A DNA stretch of 64,000 nt from Nonomuraea jabiensis (GCF_014204795.1 NZ_JACHMB010000001.1:3782001-3846000); one strand, 5' to 3'. Counted from the first letter of the stretch, positions 26,227-35,375 are shown. Notes: a model not told the origin generated them from the sequence alone. Translations and numbers: made by a program.

Positions 26227-27222
26227 TCAGGCGGATTCGCGCCAGATCAGCCACGGGTTGACAACCCGTCGCATAGGCGGAAGCGGAGCGAAGTCGGCCG
26301 CGGCGAGCTCTTCGGCGATGTCCAGCGCGGCGTTCACCACGGCCTCACGCCCCATCGACAACGTCGTCAGCCGCGGGAGCACCGCTTCGCCCAGGCTCAG
26401 CCCGTCTATCCCGCAGATCCTGACCCGCCCAGGCACCTCGATGCCGAGCGCGTGCGAGGCCTGCACGGCGCCGATGGCCATGAGGTCGTTGTAGACGAGC
26501 ACGCCATCCACCTCAGGATGGGCGGCCACGAGCTCGGCGAAGGCCTTCCCGCCACCGGCCAGCGACTCGTCCCCGACCGTGATCATTCGTGCCGACTCGG
26601 CGCCCGCCAACTCCTCGAACCACTCCCGCCGGAGCGAGGGATGGTAGGTCGGCGAGTCCCGCAGGGTGAAGTCGGAATCGATCATCCCGAGGTGCCGTAC
26701 GCCCCTGGCTCGCAGCGCCTCGATCGCATGCCGTACACCCTCACGCAGATCGATCTCCACCGAGTGCATGCCGGACCGGTCCATCAGGCGATCCACCATG
26801 ACCAGCGGAACTCCCCGGCAGACCTGCGCGAGGTCGTCGTCCGGCAGGAAGAAGTGGCCCATGAACAAGTCCACCTCTCCTGCCAGCATCTCCATGGCCG
26901 CCGACTCCTCCTCCGTCTCCGTCGAGGCCATCAGCACATGCCAGCCCCGAGCCGCGGCTGCGTTGAGCAGGTCCCCGGCGATCTCGGTGTAGTACGGATT
27001 GCGGAACGAGGCGACCAGATAGCCGATCGCGCGGGTCTTCTTCCTGGCGACGAGATTGCGGGCGAACCGGCTCGGCCGGTAGCCGAGGCGCTCGCACGCC
27101 TCCAGGACACGCTGTTTCGTCTGCTCGTTGATCTCTCCCATTCCGTTGATCGCGCGGGTCACGGTCTGCCGGGAAACCCCTGCAGCCTGGGCCACATCGT
27201 TGATCGTCACACGCTTCGCCAT
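26227..27222 (-). CDS. LacI-family transcriptional regulator of the GH2-GH95 operon
   Basis: This 331-residue protein has an intact LacI HTH and hinge (VTINDVAQAAGVSRQTVTRA, then YRPSRFARNLV) and a sugar-binding domain (IGYLVASFRNPYYTEI, GVLVYNDLMAIGA, RVRICGIDGL). The ATG at 27222 is six bases after GAGG; the alternative ATG at 27228 touches it. It lies directly upstream of, and in the same direction as, the operon it likely controls, with twin operators in between. The effector is probably an oligosaccharide brought in by the LplABC-type importer. Confidence 0.9.
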   Translation of the reverse strand: MAKRVTINDVAQAAGVSRQTVTRAINGMGEINEQTKQRVLEACERLGYRPSRFARNLVARKKTRAIGYLVASFRNPYYTEIAGDLLNAAAARGWHVLMASTETEEESAAMEMLAGEVDLFMGHFFLPDDDLAQVCRGVPLVMVDRLMDRSGMHSVEIDLREGVRHAIEALRARGVRHLGMIDSDFTLRDSPTYHPSLRREWFEELAGAESARMITVGDESLAGGGKAFAELVAAHPEVDGVLVYNDLMAIGAVQASHALGIEVPGRVRICGIDGLSLGEAVLPRLTTLSMGREAVVNAALDIAEELAAADFAPLPPMRRVVNPWLIWRESA

Positions 27223-27285
27223 CGCCATCCTCAGGTCCGTTCTGAAGCTGATCGTAGTGACGAGCCGGTCGTACGGCTGAGATGA

Positions 27286-27522
27286 AGCTCAGGAGCCGAA
27301 GTGGAACGCGGTGAGCCTGATGCTCCCGTGCAGGCTCACCAGCAGGTCGTGAGTCGCGGGCTGGTCCTGCCGGTCGCCGAGCACGCGGTCGCCCCCGGCC
27401 CGCTGGTGCTCACCGTCGAGACCGGGGAGCCGCGAGTGCCGGGCGACGCGTGCGCGGAGCCCGACACGCTCTCGTTCGGCTGGTTCGACTACGAGGGGTT
27501 CAGTCCGTCGCCGACAGGATGA
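27286..27522 (+). pseudogene. possible C-terminal remnant of a glycoside hydrolase
   Basis: A plus-strand frame ending at 27522 reads VAPGPLVLTVETGEPRVPGD and TLSFGWFDYEGFSPS. The ending, a beta strand followed by FGWFDYEG, resembles the C-terminal beta-sandwich of GH43-type xylosidases (usually FDWF-Y). No start or catalytic domain precedes it, and it overlaps the 3' end of the LacZ-type gene by 23 bases. It could be a relic or a chance open frame. Confidence 0.3.
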
Positions 27523-30436
27523 AGGCGAAGTCGGCGGCCCTGACCTCCAGCCGGTGCTGGGGAAGGACGCCGGGACCGACCGCTCCCGATCCGACACCCT
27601 GGACGGCGTGGTCGGTGTAGAGGTAGATCAGCGGCTCGGGCACCAGGTCGCTCTGGTGCCGGGCGGCGGCGAGTTGCCTGTCGCTCCAGCGGCGGGCGGC
27701 GAGGTTGAAGACCGGGTCGCCCTCGATGCGGAGGCCCCCGATCTCGGCCCACCGCACGTCGGCGCGCGTGCCGTTGTCCTGGGGACGGACGTACGGCGTC
27801 TGCAGTTCGTCCACCGTGGCGCGGAAGTGGCCGATCCGCACCGCCTGCCGCGAGTCCGGATACGCCTCACCTGGCCCGGCGCCGAACCACTCGACCTGCG
27901 ACGCCTCCTCGGGAAGCTGCCACAACAGGCCGATGCGCGCCAGGGAGGGCGCGCTGTGGCGGCGGAGCAGTTCCTTGCGCTCCTCGTCCGGCAGATCGGA
28001 GTCGACCATCTCCTCGTCGAAGGCGGACGTCCGCTCGGGCCAGTAACCGACCGGCTCTGTGTGCACGCTCACCCGGACACGCTGCCCGTCGGTGTCCCAG
28101 CGGTAGGTGCTGAGGTAGCCGCAACCGGCGTTCGCGGCCGAACTGCGGACCACCACGGTCAGGCCGTCGTCACTGGTCTCGACGGAGACCGTGCGGTGCA
28201 GCAACCGGTCCAGGCCGCGGGCCTTCCAGTAGCCGGCGTCGCCCTGCCCCGTCGATCGATCGTTGTCCGTGGGCGCGCGCCACAGCGCCAGCCGGGGGCC
28301 GTGCAGCTGCCGGTCGCCGAGGCCGACCAGGGTTCCGGTGCGCCGGTCGAAGCGCGCCGGGCCGAGCAGGAGGTGATCGCCGGACCGCCTGGCGGCCTGC
28401 CGTACCTCTGAAAGAGCAGGGCTCCTCTCGGGTACGGCGGGCGGGACCTGGCCCCACGCCACCACGTGACCCTCGGGCGCCCAGGCGGTGGCCTCGGCCA
28501 GCTCGGCCTGGACGGTGAGCCAGCCGTCCAGCGCGGGGACGGGGACTTCGACGGATTCCCCCGGCCCGAGCCGCGGCACCTGGAGCTCCCCCTGATCGTG
28601 GGTGAAACGCAGGTGGGACAGGTCCAGGAAGGCGTAACGGTTGCGGATCATGACATGGCCGGGGCTGCCCGGCTCGATGACGACGGGCTCGATGACCTTC
28701 TGGTATTCCAGCATGCCCGGCGACGGCGTGCGATCGGGGAACATGAGGCCGTCGCAGATGTAGTTCGCGTCGTGCAGCTCCTCGCCGAAGTCGCCGCCGT
28801 AGGCGAAGAACTCCCGGCCCTGGGCGTCGGTGGTGTGCAGGCCCTGATCGATCCACTCCCAGACGAAGCCGCCCTGGACCCGCGGGAACTCGTCGGTCAG
28901 CCGCATGTACTCCGCCAGCGCGCCGGGGCCGTTGCCCATCGCGTGCGCGAACTCCGTGTAGATGAAGGGCATGCGGTTGCGCCGGTCGTCGGCCGGATCG
29001 CCCGCGCCCGCGGTGAGCGGGTAGAAGATCTCCCCAGGCAGCAGCCCGCCCTGACCGATGCGGCGCACGGCGGCGGGGGTCCGGTACATCTCCCCGTAGA
29101 CGTCTACGTAGCGGGCCAGGCGGTCGGCCTCGTAGTGGACCGGCCGCGACGGGTCGCGCTCGTGGATCCACTCGGCCATCGCCTCGAGGTTCTGCCCGTC
29201 GCCCGCCTCGTTGCCGAGCGACCAGATGATGATGCTCGGGTGGTTCTTGTCCCGTTCCACGGTCCGCTGGACGCGGTCCAGGTAGGCCGCACGCCACCGC
29301 GGATCGCCCGAGGGGTTGCCGATCCAGGGCTCGGGCCGCGTCTGGTCGAACCCGTGAGTCTCCAAATCGCACTCCAGCACCACCCACAGGCCCAGCTCGT
29401 CGCAGAGGTCGAGGAAGGTGGGGTGCGGCGGGTAGTGCGAGGTACGGACGGCGTTGACGTTGTGCCGCTTCATCAGCTCCACGTCGCGGCGCATCAGCTC
29501 CGGGCTCACCACGCGCCCGCGGTCCGGGTCGAACTCGTGCCGGTTGACGCCGCGCAGCACGATCCGCTGCCCGTTCACCGTAAGCACGCCCGCCTCGGTG
29601 ATCTCGACGGTGCGGAAGCCGAACCGCACGCGCACCCGCTCGCTCGGGGTGGAGAGGACGGCCTCGTACAGGAACGGATCCTCCGCGCTCCACGGCCGCA
29701 CCCGCTCGAACGTGAAGGTCTGCGTGGCGGGGGCCGCCTCCACCCCGAGCAGCGGGATGCTGACCTCGACGGGCCCGTCCGCGTCCACTTCTAACCGCAC
29801 CCGCCCGCCGCCATCGGCTTGGTAGTCGGCGTGCACGAAGACGTCCCGGATGCCGTCGGCGGGCCGGGCAAGCAGCGTGACATCACGGAAGATCCCGGAG
29901 ATCCGCCAGGTGTCCTGATCCTCCAGGTAGGTGCCCGAGGAGTACTGGTGAACCCGGACCGCCAGCACGTTACGGCCCTTGACCAGCACCTCCGAGGCGT
30001 CGAACTCAGCGGGCAGGCGGCTGCCCCTGGTCACACCCAGCTCCACCCCGTTGAGCCACACCCGCGCGCACGAGTCCACCCCCTCGAAGCGCAGCACCGC
30101 GGGGCTGCCGTCCCAGTCGAACTCCCGGCGGTAGTCGCCGGTCTGGTTCTCATCCGGGACGAACGGCGGATCCACCGGGATCGGATAGGGGATGTTCAGG
30201 TAGGCGGGCTTGCCGTACCCGTGGAGCTGCCAGTGCGACGGCACGGGCAGCCGATCCCACTGCGCGTCGTCGAAGTCCGGCGACTCGAAACCGTCCGGCT
30301 CGTCGAGTCCGATCGGGGAGAAGCGAAACGACCAGTCACCATTCAGGTCGAGCCGTGGGGCATCAGAAGCCAGGACGGCTCGCGGCGCCGCCTTGCCGTA
30401 GCCGGGCGAGACGTCCTCGAAGTAGCGGTGCGACAT
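27500..30436 (-). CDS. beta-galactosidase, LacZ-type GH2
   Basis: This 978-residue enzyme is of full LacZ length. The N-terminal part has WDRLPVPSHWQLHGYGKPAY and YSSGTYLEDQDTWRISGIFR; the barrel carries acid/base Glu in IIWSLGNEAGDG (about 407) and nucleophile Glu in PFIYTEFAHAMGNG (about 493). The C-terminal LacZ domain 5 is present (LALWRAPTDNDRSTGQGDAG, VEWFGAGPGEAYPDSRQ). There is no signal peptide, so it acts in the cytoplasm. The ATG at 30436 is chosen because AGGAAA lies just upstream and LacZ similarity starts there. It is divergent from a LacI gene with a palindromic operator between them. Confidence 0.92.
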   Translation of the reverse strand: MSHRYFEDVSPGYGKAAPRAVLASDAPRLDLNGDWSFRFSPIGLDEPDGFESPDFDDAQWDRLPVPSHWQLHGYGKPAYLNIPYPIPVDPPFVPDENQTGDYRREFDWDGSPAVLRFEGVDSCARVWLNGVELGVTRGSRLPAEFDASEVLVKGRNVLAVRVHQYSSGTYLEDQDTWRISGIFRDVTLLARPADGIRDVFVHADYQADGGGRVRLEVDADGPVEVSIPLLGVEAAPATQTFTFERVRPWSAEDPFLYEAVLSTPSERVRVRFGFRTVEITEAGVLTVNGQRIVLRGVNRHEFDPDRGRVVSPELMRRDVELMKRHNVNAVRTSHYPPHPTFLDLCDELGLWVVLECDLETHGFDQTRPEPWIGNPSGDPRWRAAYLDRVQRTVERDKNHPSIIIWSLGNEAGDGQNLEAMAEWIHERDPSRPVHYEADRLARYVDVYGEMYRTPAAVRRIGQGGLLPGEIFYPLTAGAGDPADDRRNRMPFIYTEFAHAMGNGPGALAEYMRLTDEFPRVQGGFVWEWIDQGLHTTDAQGREFFAYGGDFGEELHDANYICDGLMFPDRTPSPGMLEYQKVIEPVVIEPGSPGHVMIRNRYAFLDLSHLRFTHDQGELQVPRLGPGESVEVPVPALDGWLTVQAELAEATAWAPEGHVVAWGQVPPAVPERSPALSEVRQAARRSGDHLLLGPARFDRRTGTLVGLGDRQLHGPRLALWRAPTDNDRSTGQGDAGYWKARGLDRLLHRTVSVETSDDGLTVVVRSSAANAGCGYLSTYRWDTDGQRVRVSVHTEPVGYWPERTSAFDEEMVDSDLPDEERKELLRRHSAPSLARIGLLWQLPEEASQVEWFGAGPGEAYPDSRQAVRIGHFRATVDELQTPYVRPQDNGTRADVRWAEIGGLRIEGDPVFNLAARRWSDRQLAAARHQSDLVPEPLIYLYTDHAVQGVGSGAVGPGVLPQHRLEVRAADFAFILSATD

Positions 30437-30452
30437 ATGTTTCCTATGGTTT

Positions 30453-30469
30453 GCGCGAAACTTTCGCGC
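30453..30469. promoter_or_regulatory. LacI-type operator between LacZ-type gene and regulator
   Basis: GCGCGAAA, C, TTTCGCGC is a perfect 8-base inverted repeat around one base. It matches the GAAAC/GTTTC core common to LacI-family operators. It lies 17 bases upstream of the beta-galactosidase start. Confidence 0.75.
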
Positions 30470-30559
30470 GACAACGTAGTATCGAACGCTCGTTGCGGGA
30501 AGCCACACCCGGCAAATATGCAGGCCGCGTCAGAGAAAGCCTTACCTTATAGTTTCCTC

Positions 30560-31561
30560 GTGACCGACAACCCACGCTCGATCGATGAAGTGCCGCACTC
30601 GGTCACCATCGCGTTCATCGCCGAGTCCGCCGGCGTCTCGATCCCCACCGTGTCGAAGGTGCTCAACGGCCGTTCCGGCGTCTCGGACGAGACGCGCGCC
30701 CGAGTCGAAGAGCTGATCAACCAGTACGGCTACCGCCGCCCTTCCGGCAACCGGAGCAGCACCGTGGAGCTCGTCTTTCGCGAGATGGCCGACACGTGGG
30801 CCGTGGAGGTCATTCGAGGGGTCGAGCGGGTGGCGCGCAAGAACCGGATCGGCCTGTTCGTGTCACAGTTCGACTCCTCCATCGACGACACGATCGGCCG
30901 CCGCCCCATCGGCGTGCTGTTCGTCTCCCAGATCTCGGAGTCCGAACGTGACAGGCTGAAGGCGAAGGACGTCCCGTTCGTCGTCATCGACCCGATCGAC
31001 GAGTTGCCGGACGACATCCCCTTCGTGGGCACCACCAACTGGCGGGGCGGCCACTCGGCCACCCGGCACCTGCTCGACCTGGGTCACCGGCGCGTCGCGA
31101 TGATCAACGGACCCGACCATCCGTTCTGCCAGGCGCGCATGGCCGGATACTTCTCCGCACTGGCCGAAGCCGGACTCACCCCGGACCCCGAGCTGCTCAT
31201 CCGCACCGAACTCACTCGCGACCACGGCTACACCGCGGCCCTCCAACTCCTGTCCCGCGCCGACCGGCCGACCGCGATCTTCGCGTCCGACGACATGCAG
31301 GCATTCGGCGTCTACCGGGCCGCCGGAGAGCTGGGCCTGTCTGTCCCGCGCGACCTGAGCGTGGTGGGCTTCGACGACCTCGTCGTCTCGGACTGGGTCG
31401 ACCCGCCTCTGACCACCGTCCACCAGCCGTTGTTCGAGATGGCCGGCGCTGCCACCGAACTGGCGCTGACCCTCGGCCGCGGGGAGCCGGTTTCCCAGAT
31501 CGGGCTGGAGATCGCCACCACCCTCACGGTCCGTGCGAGCACGGCGCCGCCGAAGGGCTGA
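30560..31561 (+). CDS. LacI-family transcriptional regulator
   Basis: This 333-residue regulator has HTH VTIAFIAESAGVSIPTVSKV, hinge GYRRPSGN, and the sugar-binding domain (VIRGVERVARKNRIGLFV, HLLDLGHRRVAMINGP, PTAIFASDDMQAFGVYRAA, LSVVGFDDLVVSDW). The GTG at 30560 gives normal length. TATAGT at 30549-30554 looks like a -10 box so close that the mRNA may be leaderless. Its likely target is the divergent beta-galactosidase, through the operator at 30453. The 175 bases after its stop hold nothing I can identify. Confidence 0.88.
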   Translation: MTDNPRSIDEVPHSVTIAFIAESAGVSIPTVSKVLNGRSGVSDETRARVEELINQYGYRRPSGNRSSTVELVFREMADTWAVEVIRGVERVARKNRIGLFVSQFDSSIDDTIGRRPIGVLFVSQISESERDRLKAKDVPFVVIDPIDELPDDIPFVGTTNWRGGHSATRHLLDLGHRRVAMINGPDHPFCQARMAGYFSALAEAGLTPDPELLIRTELTRDHGYTAALQLLSRADRPTAIFASDDMQAFGVYRAAGELGLSVPRDLSVVGFDDLVVSDWVDPPLTTVHQPLFEMAGAATELALTLGRGEPVSQIGLEIATTLTVRASTAPPKG

Positions 31562-31683
31562 GCCCCACACTCTCCGCTGGAATCGAGCGGGACGATCCTC
31601 ACCACCCCAGCTCGGAACTCCGGATCAAGGCGCCGCCGCGTGACTGCTGCCACGACCAAACCTCTCCCGGTTCGGTCTCCACG

Positions 31684-31737
31684 CTAAGAGGGGAAGCTCA
31701 GTTCCTCCGCTACGGGATCAAGGATGAGCTTGAACAC
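31684..31737 (-). pseudogene. truncated RelE/ParE-type toxin
   Basis: Right after the DUF6247 stop a GTG opens a 17-codon frame reading FKLILDPVAEELSFPS, then stop. The start matches the first strand and helix of RelE/ParE-like toxins, which often follow DUF6247 genes; the remaining 60-70 residues are gone. The toxin is therefore dead while its partner gene survives. Confidence 0.5.
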
Positions 31738-32070
31738 CTAGACATCGATCCCGCGGGCAGCAAGGATCTCCCGCCACGGCCTGCCCTGAGGTACCGGTTC
31801 GCCAGCCAGAGCCTGTCCGGCTCTAACGTGCATCTGACGGCGCCCTTCGGGATCCTTCGCGGTGTCACAGGCGGAGATCCACCAGCGATGCATGAAGGCG
31901 TTGAGCGCTCCAAGATCCAGGCTCACCCGTACCTCGTCGAGCACAGCCTTCAAGCCTGCGTCAAAAGCTTCGCGATCTTCTGGGACGATCAGCGCGGCAC
32001 GGATGGCCCGCAGGTTCTTCTCGGGCACAGATGCACCGATGGAGACGAAGTCCTGCGGTTGTGCGGTCAT
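31738..32070 (-). CDS. DUF6247 family protein, probable antitoxin-like
   Basis: This 110-residue protein matches the actinomycete DUF6247 pattern: AIRAALIVPEDREAFDAGLK, DEVRVSLDLGALNAFMHRWW, then a charged Arg-rich tail. These proteins commonly precede small RelE-like genes, so an antitoxin-like role is inferred. The ATG at 32070 is preferred to 32118 because family similarity starts there. It is the last gene before the att scar at 32167. Confidence 0.65.
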   Translation of the reverse strand: MTAQPQDFVSIGASVPEKNLRAIRAALIVPEDREAFDAGLKAVLDEVRVSLDLGALNAFMHRWWISACDTAKDPEGRRQMHVRAGQALAGEPVPQGRPWREILAARGIDV

Positions 32071-32166
32071 GCCCTGCTCCCTTCCTCTCCTCAAGAGACT
32101 ACAGAGGGAAGACGACATCCTTCATGCACATGCGAGCAACTGGATCTATCGCGGCGTTGAGTGGAT

Positions 32167-32370
32167 CGGGCGATGGGAATCGAACCCGCGCTGTCAGCTT
32201 GGGAACCGCAATGATTTGGCTTGTAGAGGCTCTGAGCTGGGCGGAAGGCTGGTCCTGACTGACGGTGGTTGGCCTCTTTCACCCCGGTTCAGCTCGTGGT
32301 CCGCTGTGCCAGAGCTCATCCGGGCCGCGGAGAATCATCGCGGTTCGCACAGGAATTGCCGCCGTTCCCG
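32167..32370. repeat. att scar and left-end repeat, copy 2 (type D)
   Basis: Bases 32167-32206 carry the tRNA-Gly 3'-half core (GATGGGAATCGAACCCGCGC and on). The next 165 bases match 60-225. With the copies at 21 and 1659, this scar flanks the carbohydrate island. Confidence 0.75.
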
Positions 32371-32411
32371 CCACCCTGAGCCGCGCGGCCCTAAGCGGCC
32401 TGACATGAGAC

Positions 32412-32699
32412 CTAGGCCTTGCGAGTCAGCGTGAGAACTGTAAAGTCTCTGTCGAGTTCACCGGTGATGGGGTCAAGGTGACAGTGGTAGTGGTGAGGCA
32501 CATTTGCTTCCGCCAACGCCAGCAGCTGTACGGCAAGCCCACGCAACCCAGCGCTGTCACCGTAGATCTCAACCTCGCCATGTTCCGACGACACCTCCAG
32601 CGAGTAGTCCGCTGGCCATGGGCGGGCGAGTCCACCGGTCCCGCTGTAGACGGGAATCTCGATCGTGATGGGCTTCGTCGGATACTTCTGCGTGCTCAC
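32412..32699 (-). CDS. Imm32-like immunity protein
   Basis: This 95-residue protein has the shape of immunity protein family 32: a beta-rich start, GDSAGLRGLAVQLLALAEAN, then HHYHCHLDPITGEL and a final strand FTVLTLTR. Families like this protect against polymorphic toxins of competing bacteria. No toxin gene is adjacent. It starts with GTG exactly where the decayed tra sequence begins, so its promoter may be lost. Confidence 0.55.
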   Translation of the reverse strand: MSTQKYPTKPITIEIPVYSGTGGLARPWPADYSLEVSSEHGEVEIYGDSAGLRGLAVQLLALAEANVPHHYHCHLDPITGELDRDFTVLTLTRKA

Positions 32700-32716
32700 C
32701 CGGGCAGGATCTCACT

Positions 32717-33222
32717 CGCTTTGCGGCCGATCCCGCTGACTGCGCTGATCTGCTCGACGAGGCTGTGGGCGTCATGCACAAGCGTGCGGCTCGCTTTGCC
32801 GGGGTTCATCGATCGCACACGCCTACCCTCGACGATCCCTTGGTCCCGGTCGTGGTCCACGAGGTGGCGTTCCTGACCGCGTATCAATCCGACGCGCAGC
32901 GCATCTCCGCTGCCTGGCCACATTGACGACCCGGGGCCGCGCGGTCGGCGTCGGCGTGCTCGCGGCTCTCCAGGACTCACGCAAGGAGGCCATGAACATC
33001 TCCACCTCTTCCCGGACAAGATCGCCCTGCGGCTCGACGAGTCGGAGCAGGTGGACATGGTGCTCGGTGACGGTGCGAGAGATCGTGGCGCTGGCCGACC
33101 GCGTTTCTCCCCGTCTCCGGAGCGGGTACGGGCGTCGGATGCGTGCGGCTGGAGACCAGTTCCGATCCGATCCGCGTCCAAGCGGCGTACGTCTCCGGCG
33201 ACGACGTCCGGGCGAGGGTCGG
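32717..33222 (+). pseudogene. decayed FtsK/TraB-type transfer gene
   Basis: The sequence follows the 3' third of the AICE2 tra gene (about 58905-59420) with several small deletions. FAADPADCADLLDEAVGVMH, the Walker B region (Asp changed to His in VVHEVAFLT) and the GRAVGVGVLAALQDS stretch are readable in shifting frames. The N-terminal two thirds, including Walker A, are missing. Confidence 0.8.
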
Positions 33223-33475
33223 TGAGGCCCCACGACGCTGACTCACTTCCTCGACGACCTGCGCTGCGCTCTGCGCGACGCGCTGAACGTTGTCCTCTGG
33301 CTCGACTCGCGTGGCCTGGTCGAGTGCTCCGAGTGTTCCGAGTGCGGAAAGACCGCGCTCAGGCTCCCCGAGATCGGCGAGGAGGTCAATCGGCCAACCA
33401 CAGGACTCCGCGCTGTCCGCATGGCTCAACCGTTTGCCCGCGACGTGGCCGGGGAGATCACCAAATTCCCAGAAG
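33223..33475 (+). pseudogene. decayed zinc-ribbon gene and rep 5' end
   Basis: Downstream of the tra remnant, bases 33237-33400 match the zinc-ribbon gene of AICE2 at 59419-59571. Bases 33400-33475 match the start of its rep gene (encoding RMAQPFARDVAGEI), then similarity stops. This keeps the backbone order but no function. Confidence 0.7.
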
Positions 33476-33518
33476 TCGATACAGCCGGGATGCATACGAC
33501 CGAGAACCCGGTCGGCAC

Positions 33519-33668
33519 ATGATCGAAGTTTCTGCTCCGGCCAATGACGATCTCAGCATGCTCCATGCGGTCATCCTTATGGAAGGGGCATTCACCTGGT
33601 CACCAGTGTGGAAGGTTTCGGCCGATGGTCGCCTTGCTGCGCTGCTGGTCGGGCCGACGGACGCTTAG
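33519..33668 (+). CDS. small hypothetical protein
   Basis: This 49-codon frame (MIEVSAPANDDLSMLHAVIL start) has actinomycete-like codon use but no ribosome-binding site and no domain. It begins 44 bases after rep similarity ends, so it may be the tail of a rearranged gene. Confidence 0.25.
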   Translation: MIEVSAPANDDLSMLHAVILMEGAFTWSPVWKVSADGRLAALLVGPTDA

Positions 33669-33765
33669 GACGTTACTCCCCGTAAGTCCCCCTTGATCGC
33701 CTCACTATCGGGCGCGTATCGGGCACGGTTACTCTGATGCAACTCATGATCGGAACGGGGAACAA

Positions 33766-34053
33766 GTGATCTTAAGGGCGTGTAGTCGGGTGTTGATGGG
33801 AATCGGGCTGGTGGTCCTCGTTCCCAGCATCCTCATGCAGATGGAGGTGCAGGAAAAGTGGATGCGCGCGAGGGCGGTCGAGCCGTCGGAAGCAAATGCA
33901 TCCTTTCTGACACCGCTCGTGATCTCATGGATTGGTATCGGTCTGGGGATCGCGTGGGTGCTGGCGGCCATAACCTGCTATCTCATACCGAGGTCCATGG
34001 CCTATCTGCAGCGACCACGGGGCCATAAAGACGGTTCGGGTGCGGTCGTTTAA
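33766..34053 (+). CDS. small membrane protein
   Basis: This 95-residue protein has two clear transmembrane helices (about residues 8-25, VLMGIGLVVLVPSILM, and 49-70, LVISWIGIGLGIAWVLAAIT) and a charged tail. The start is GTG with weak GGGGAA upstream. The family is unknown. It lies 20 bases before the end of the convergent IS110 transposase gene. Confidence 0.5.
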   Translation: MILRACSRVLMGIGLVVLVPSILMQMEVQEKWMRARAVEPSEANASFLTPLVISWIGIGLGIAWVLAAITCYLIPRSMAYLQRPRGHKDGSGAVV

Positions 34054-34074
34054 TCTCCTTCCCGCCTGACGCTC

Positions 34075-35073
34075 CTATGTGCAAGGGGTCGGTGGGTCCT
34101 TCTCCGCTGTCTCGGCGTGGTGGTCGGTGACGAGGGCGCGGTAGATCACGTCTGACAGGTGCCGTTTCAGGACGCGGAAGCTGCCTTTGGTGGTGTCTCG
34201 GGTGGTTTCCTGGCGTCGTTTCAGCAGGGCTCGGGCACCTTCGTGGCAGCGGGCCTGGGTGATGGCGATGCGGTGCAGGGTGGTGTTGAGCTGCCGGTTG
34301 CCGCCAGGGTTGAGTCGGTGGCGGTCGTCGTTGCCGCTCCAGACCGGGATCGGGGCGGTGCCGTTGTGGCGGGCGAATGCTGCGGAGCTGCGGAAGCGGG
34401 TGATGTCGCCGACTTCTCCCAGGAGTTTGGCCGCGGTCACCACGTTCACGCCGACGATCGTCATCAGGCGCGGAAGGCGGGTCTGAACCAGCGGCTTGAG
34501 CTCCTTTTCGGCCGCGTCGATCTCGATGCTGAGCGAGTCGATGAGGGCGATCTGCGCCAGCGCGACGCGTCGGGCGGTGGTGGCCGGCAGGGCTTGGAGT
34601 TGCGCGGTGAGCTTGCGCCGGGTGGTGACCTGCTTGAGTTTGGTTACCGCGGCTGCCAGGTCGGGGTCGAGGTCGTGGACCAGCCACAACACGCGGTTGA
34701 TCAGCCTGGTGCGCTCGGCGACGAGTGCCTCACGATGATCGACCAGCAGCCGGATTGGCCTGGTCTGCTCATCCAGTCGCGCGGTCGGCAGGTCGGGCTC
34801 ACGCAGGGCCAGACGTGCGATGGCCAGGGCGTCGATCGCGTCGGACTTGCCCCGTTCGCGACCGCCACGACGCTCTCCTGCGGTGCGGTTCGGCGGCACG
34901 GGGACCACCGCCCACACACGCTCTTCGGCAGCGAGTTTGCGGGCCCAGACCAGCAACCGGACGTGCCCGTGGTCACGGGCCTGAACGGTGCGTTCGCCCT
35001 TCTTACACCCGACTTCATCGACGGCGACCGCGGTGTGGGTGCGCTTGGGTGGATCGATACCGATCACCATCAT
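34075..35073 (-). mobile_element. IS110-family transposase with internal deletion
   Basis: The product starts MVIGIDPPKRTHTAVAVDE (first DEDD Asp), has RGGRERGKSDAIDALAIAR (third and fourth Asp), and ends with the IS110 C-terminal serine domain (LPRLMTIVGVNVVTAAKLLG, FARHNGTAPIPVWSG). Between RVWAV and VPVPPNRTAGERRGG about 22 residues are missing compared with the family, including the EDCR segment that supplies the second acidic residue of DEDD. The frame is kept. The ATG at 35073 is chosen by similarity. It is very likely inactive. IS110 elements lack terminal inverted repeats, so the ends cannot be set. Confidence 0.85.
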
Positions 35074-35251
35074 GGACGTTGTCTCCTTCATGCAGGGGGA
35101 CGACATCCGGGCTGGTCGGCGGACATATCTCAGTTGAGGGAACTGCCAGGCTCCTATCAAGTCATGCCGTCCGGCCCGGCCAATGTCGAGGGCCAGGCCA
35201 CCATGGACAGGTCAGAACCCGAACCAGCGGGTCCTACAAGCGTGACATTTA

Positions 35252-35375
35252 GATCATCCCGTCTGCTCGGCTTGTCCCGGGTCGATGGCGGGCGGGATGA
35301 TCAGGCTTCCACCGCAGCCATCGACGGTCCGGACGCCCGCTGAGATGATCATCCCGGAGTCGGAGCGCCGCCAGA
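35252..35375. repeat. conserved hairpin element, copy 1 (core deleted)
   Basis: Matches the elements at 39901-40127 and 51872-52099 but lacks their central 100-odd bases. GATCATCCCGTCTG runs straight into CTCGGCTTGTCCCGGG. In the full copies TCTGC occurs at both edges of the missing part, so deletion between these short repeats explains it. Three copies of the GATCATCCCG motif in alternating orientation remain. Confidence 0.8.

Noticed and set aside
29819..30559. N-terminal extension of the last LacI regulator
   Set aside because: It would run antisense through the beta-galactosidase gene and over the operator; the HTH starts only after 30560.
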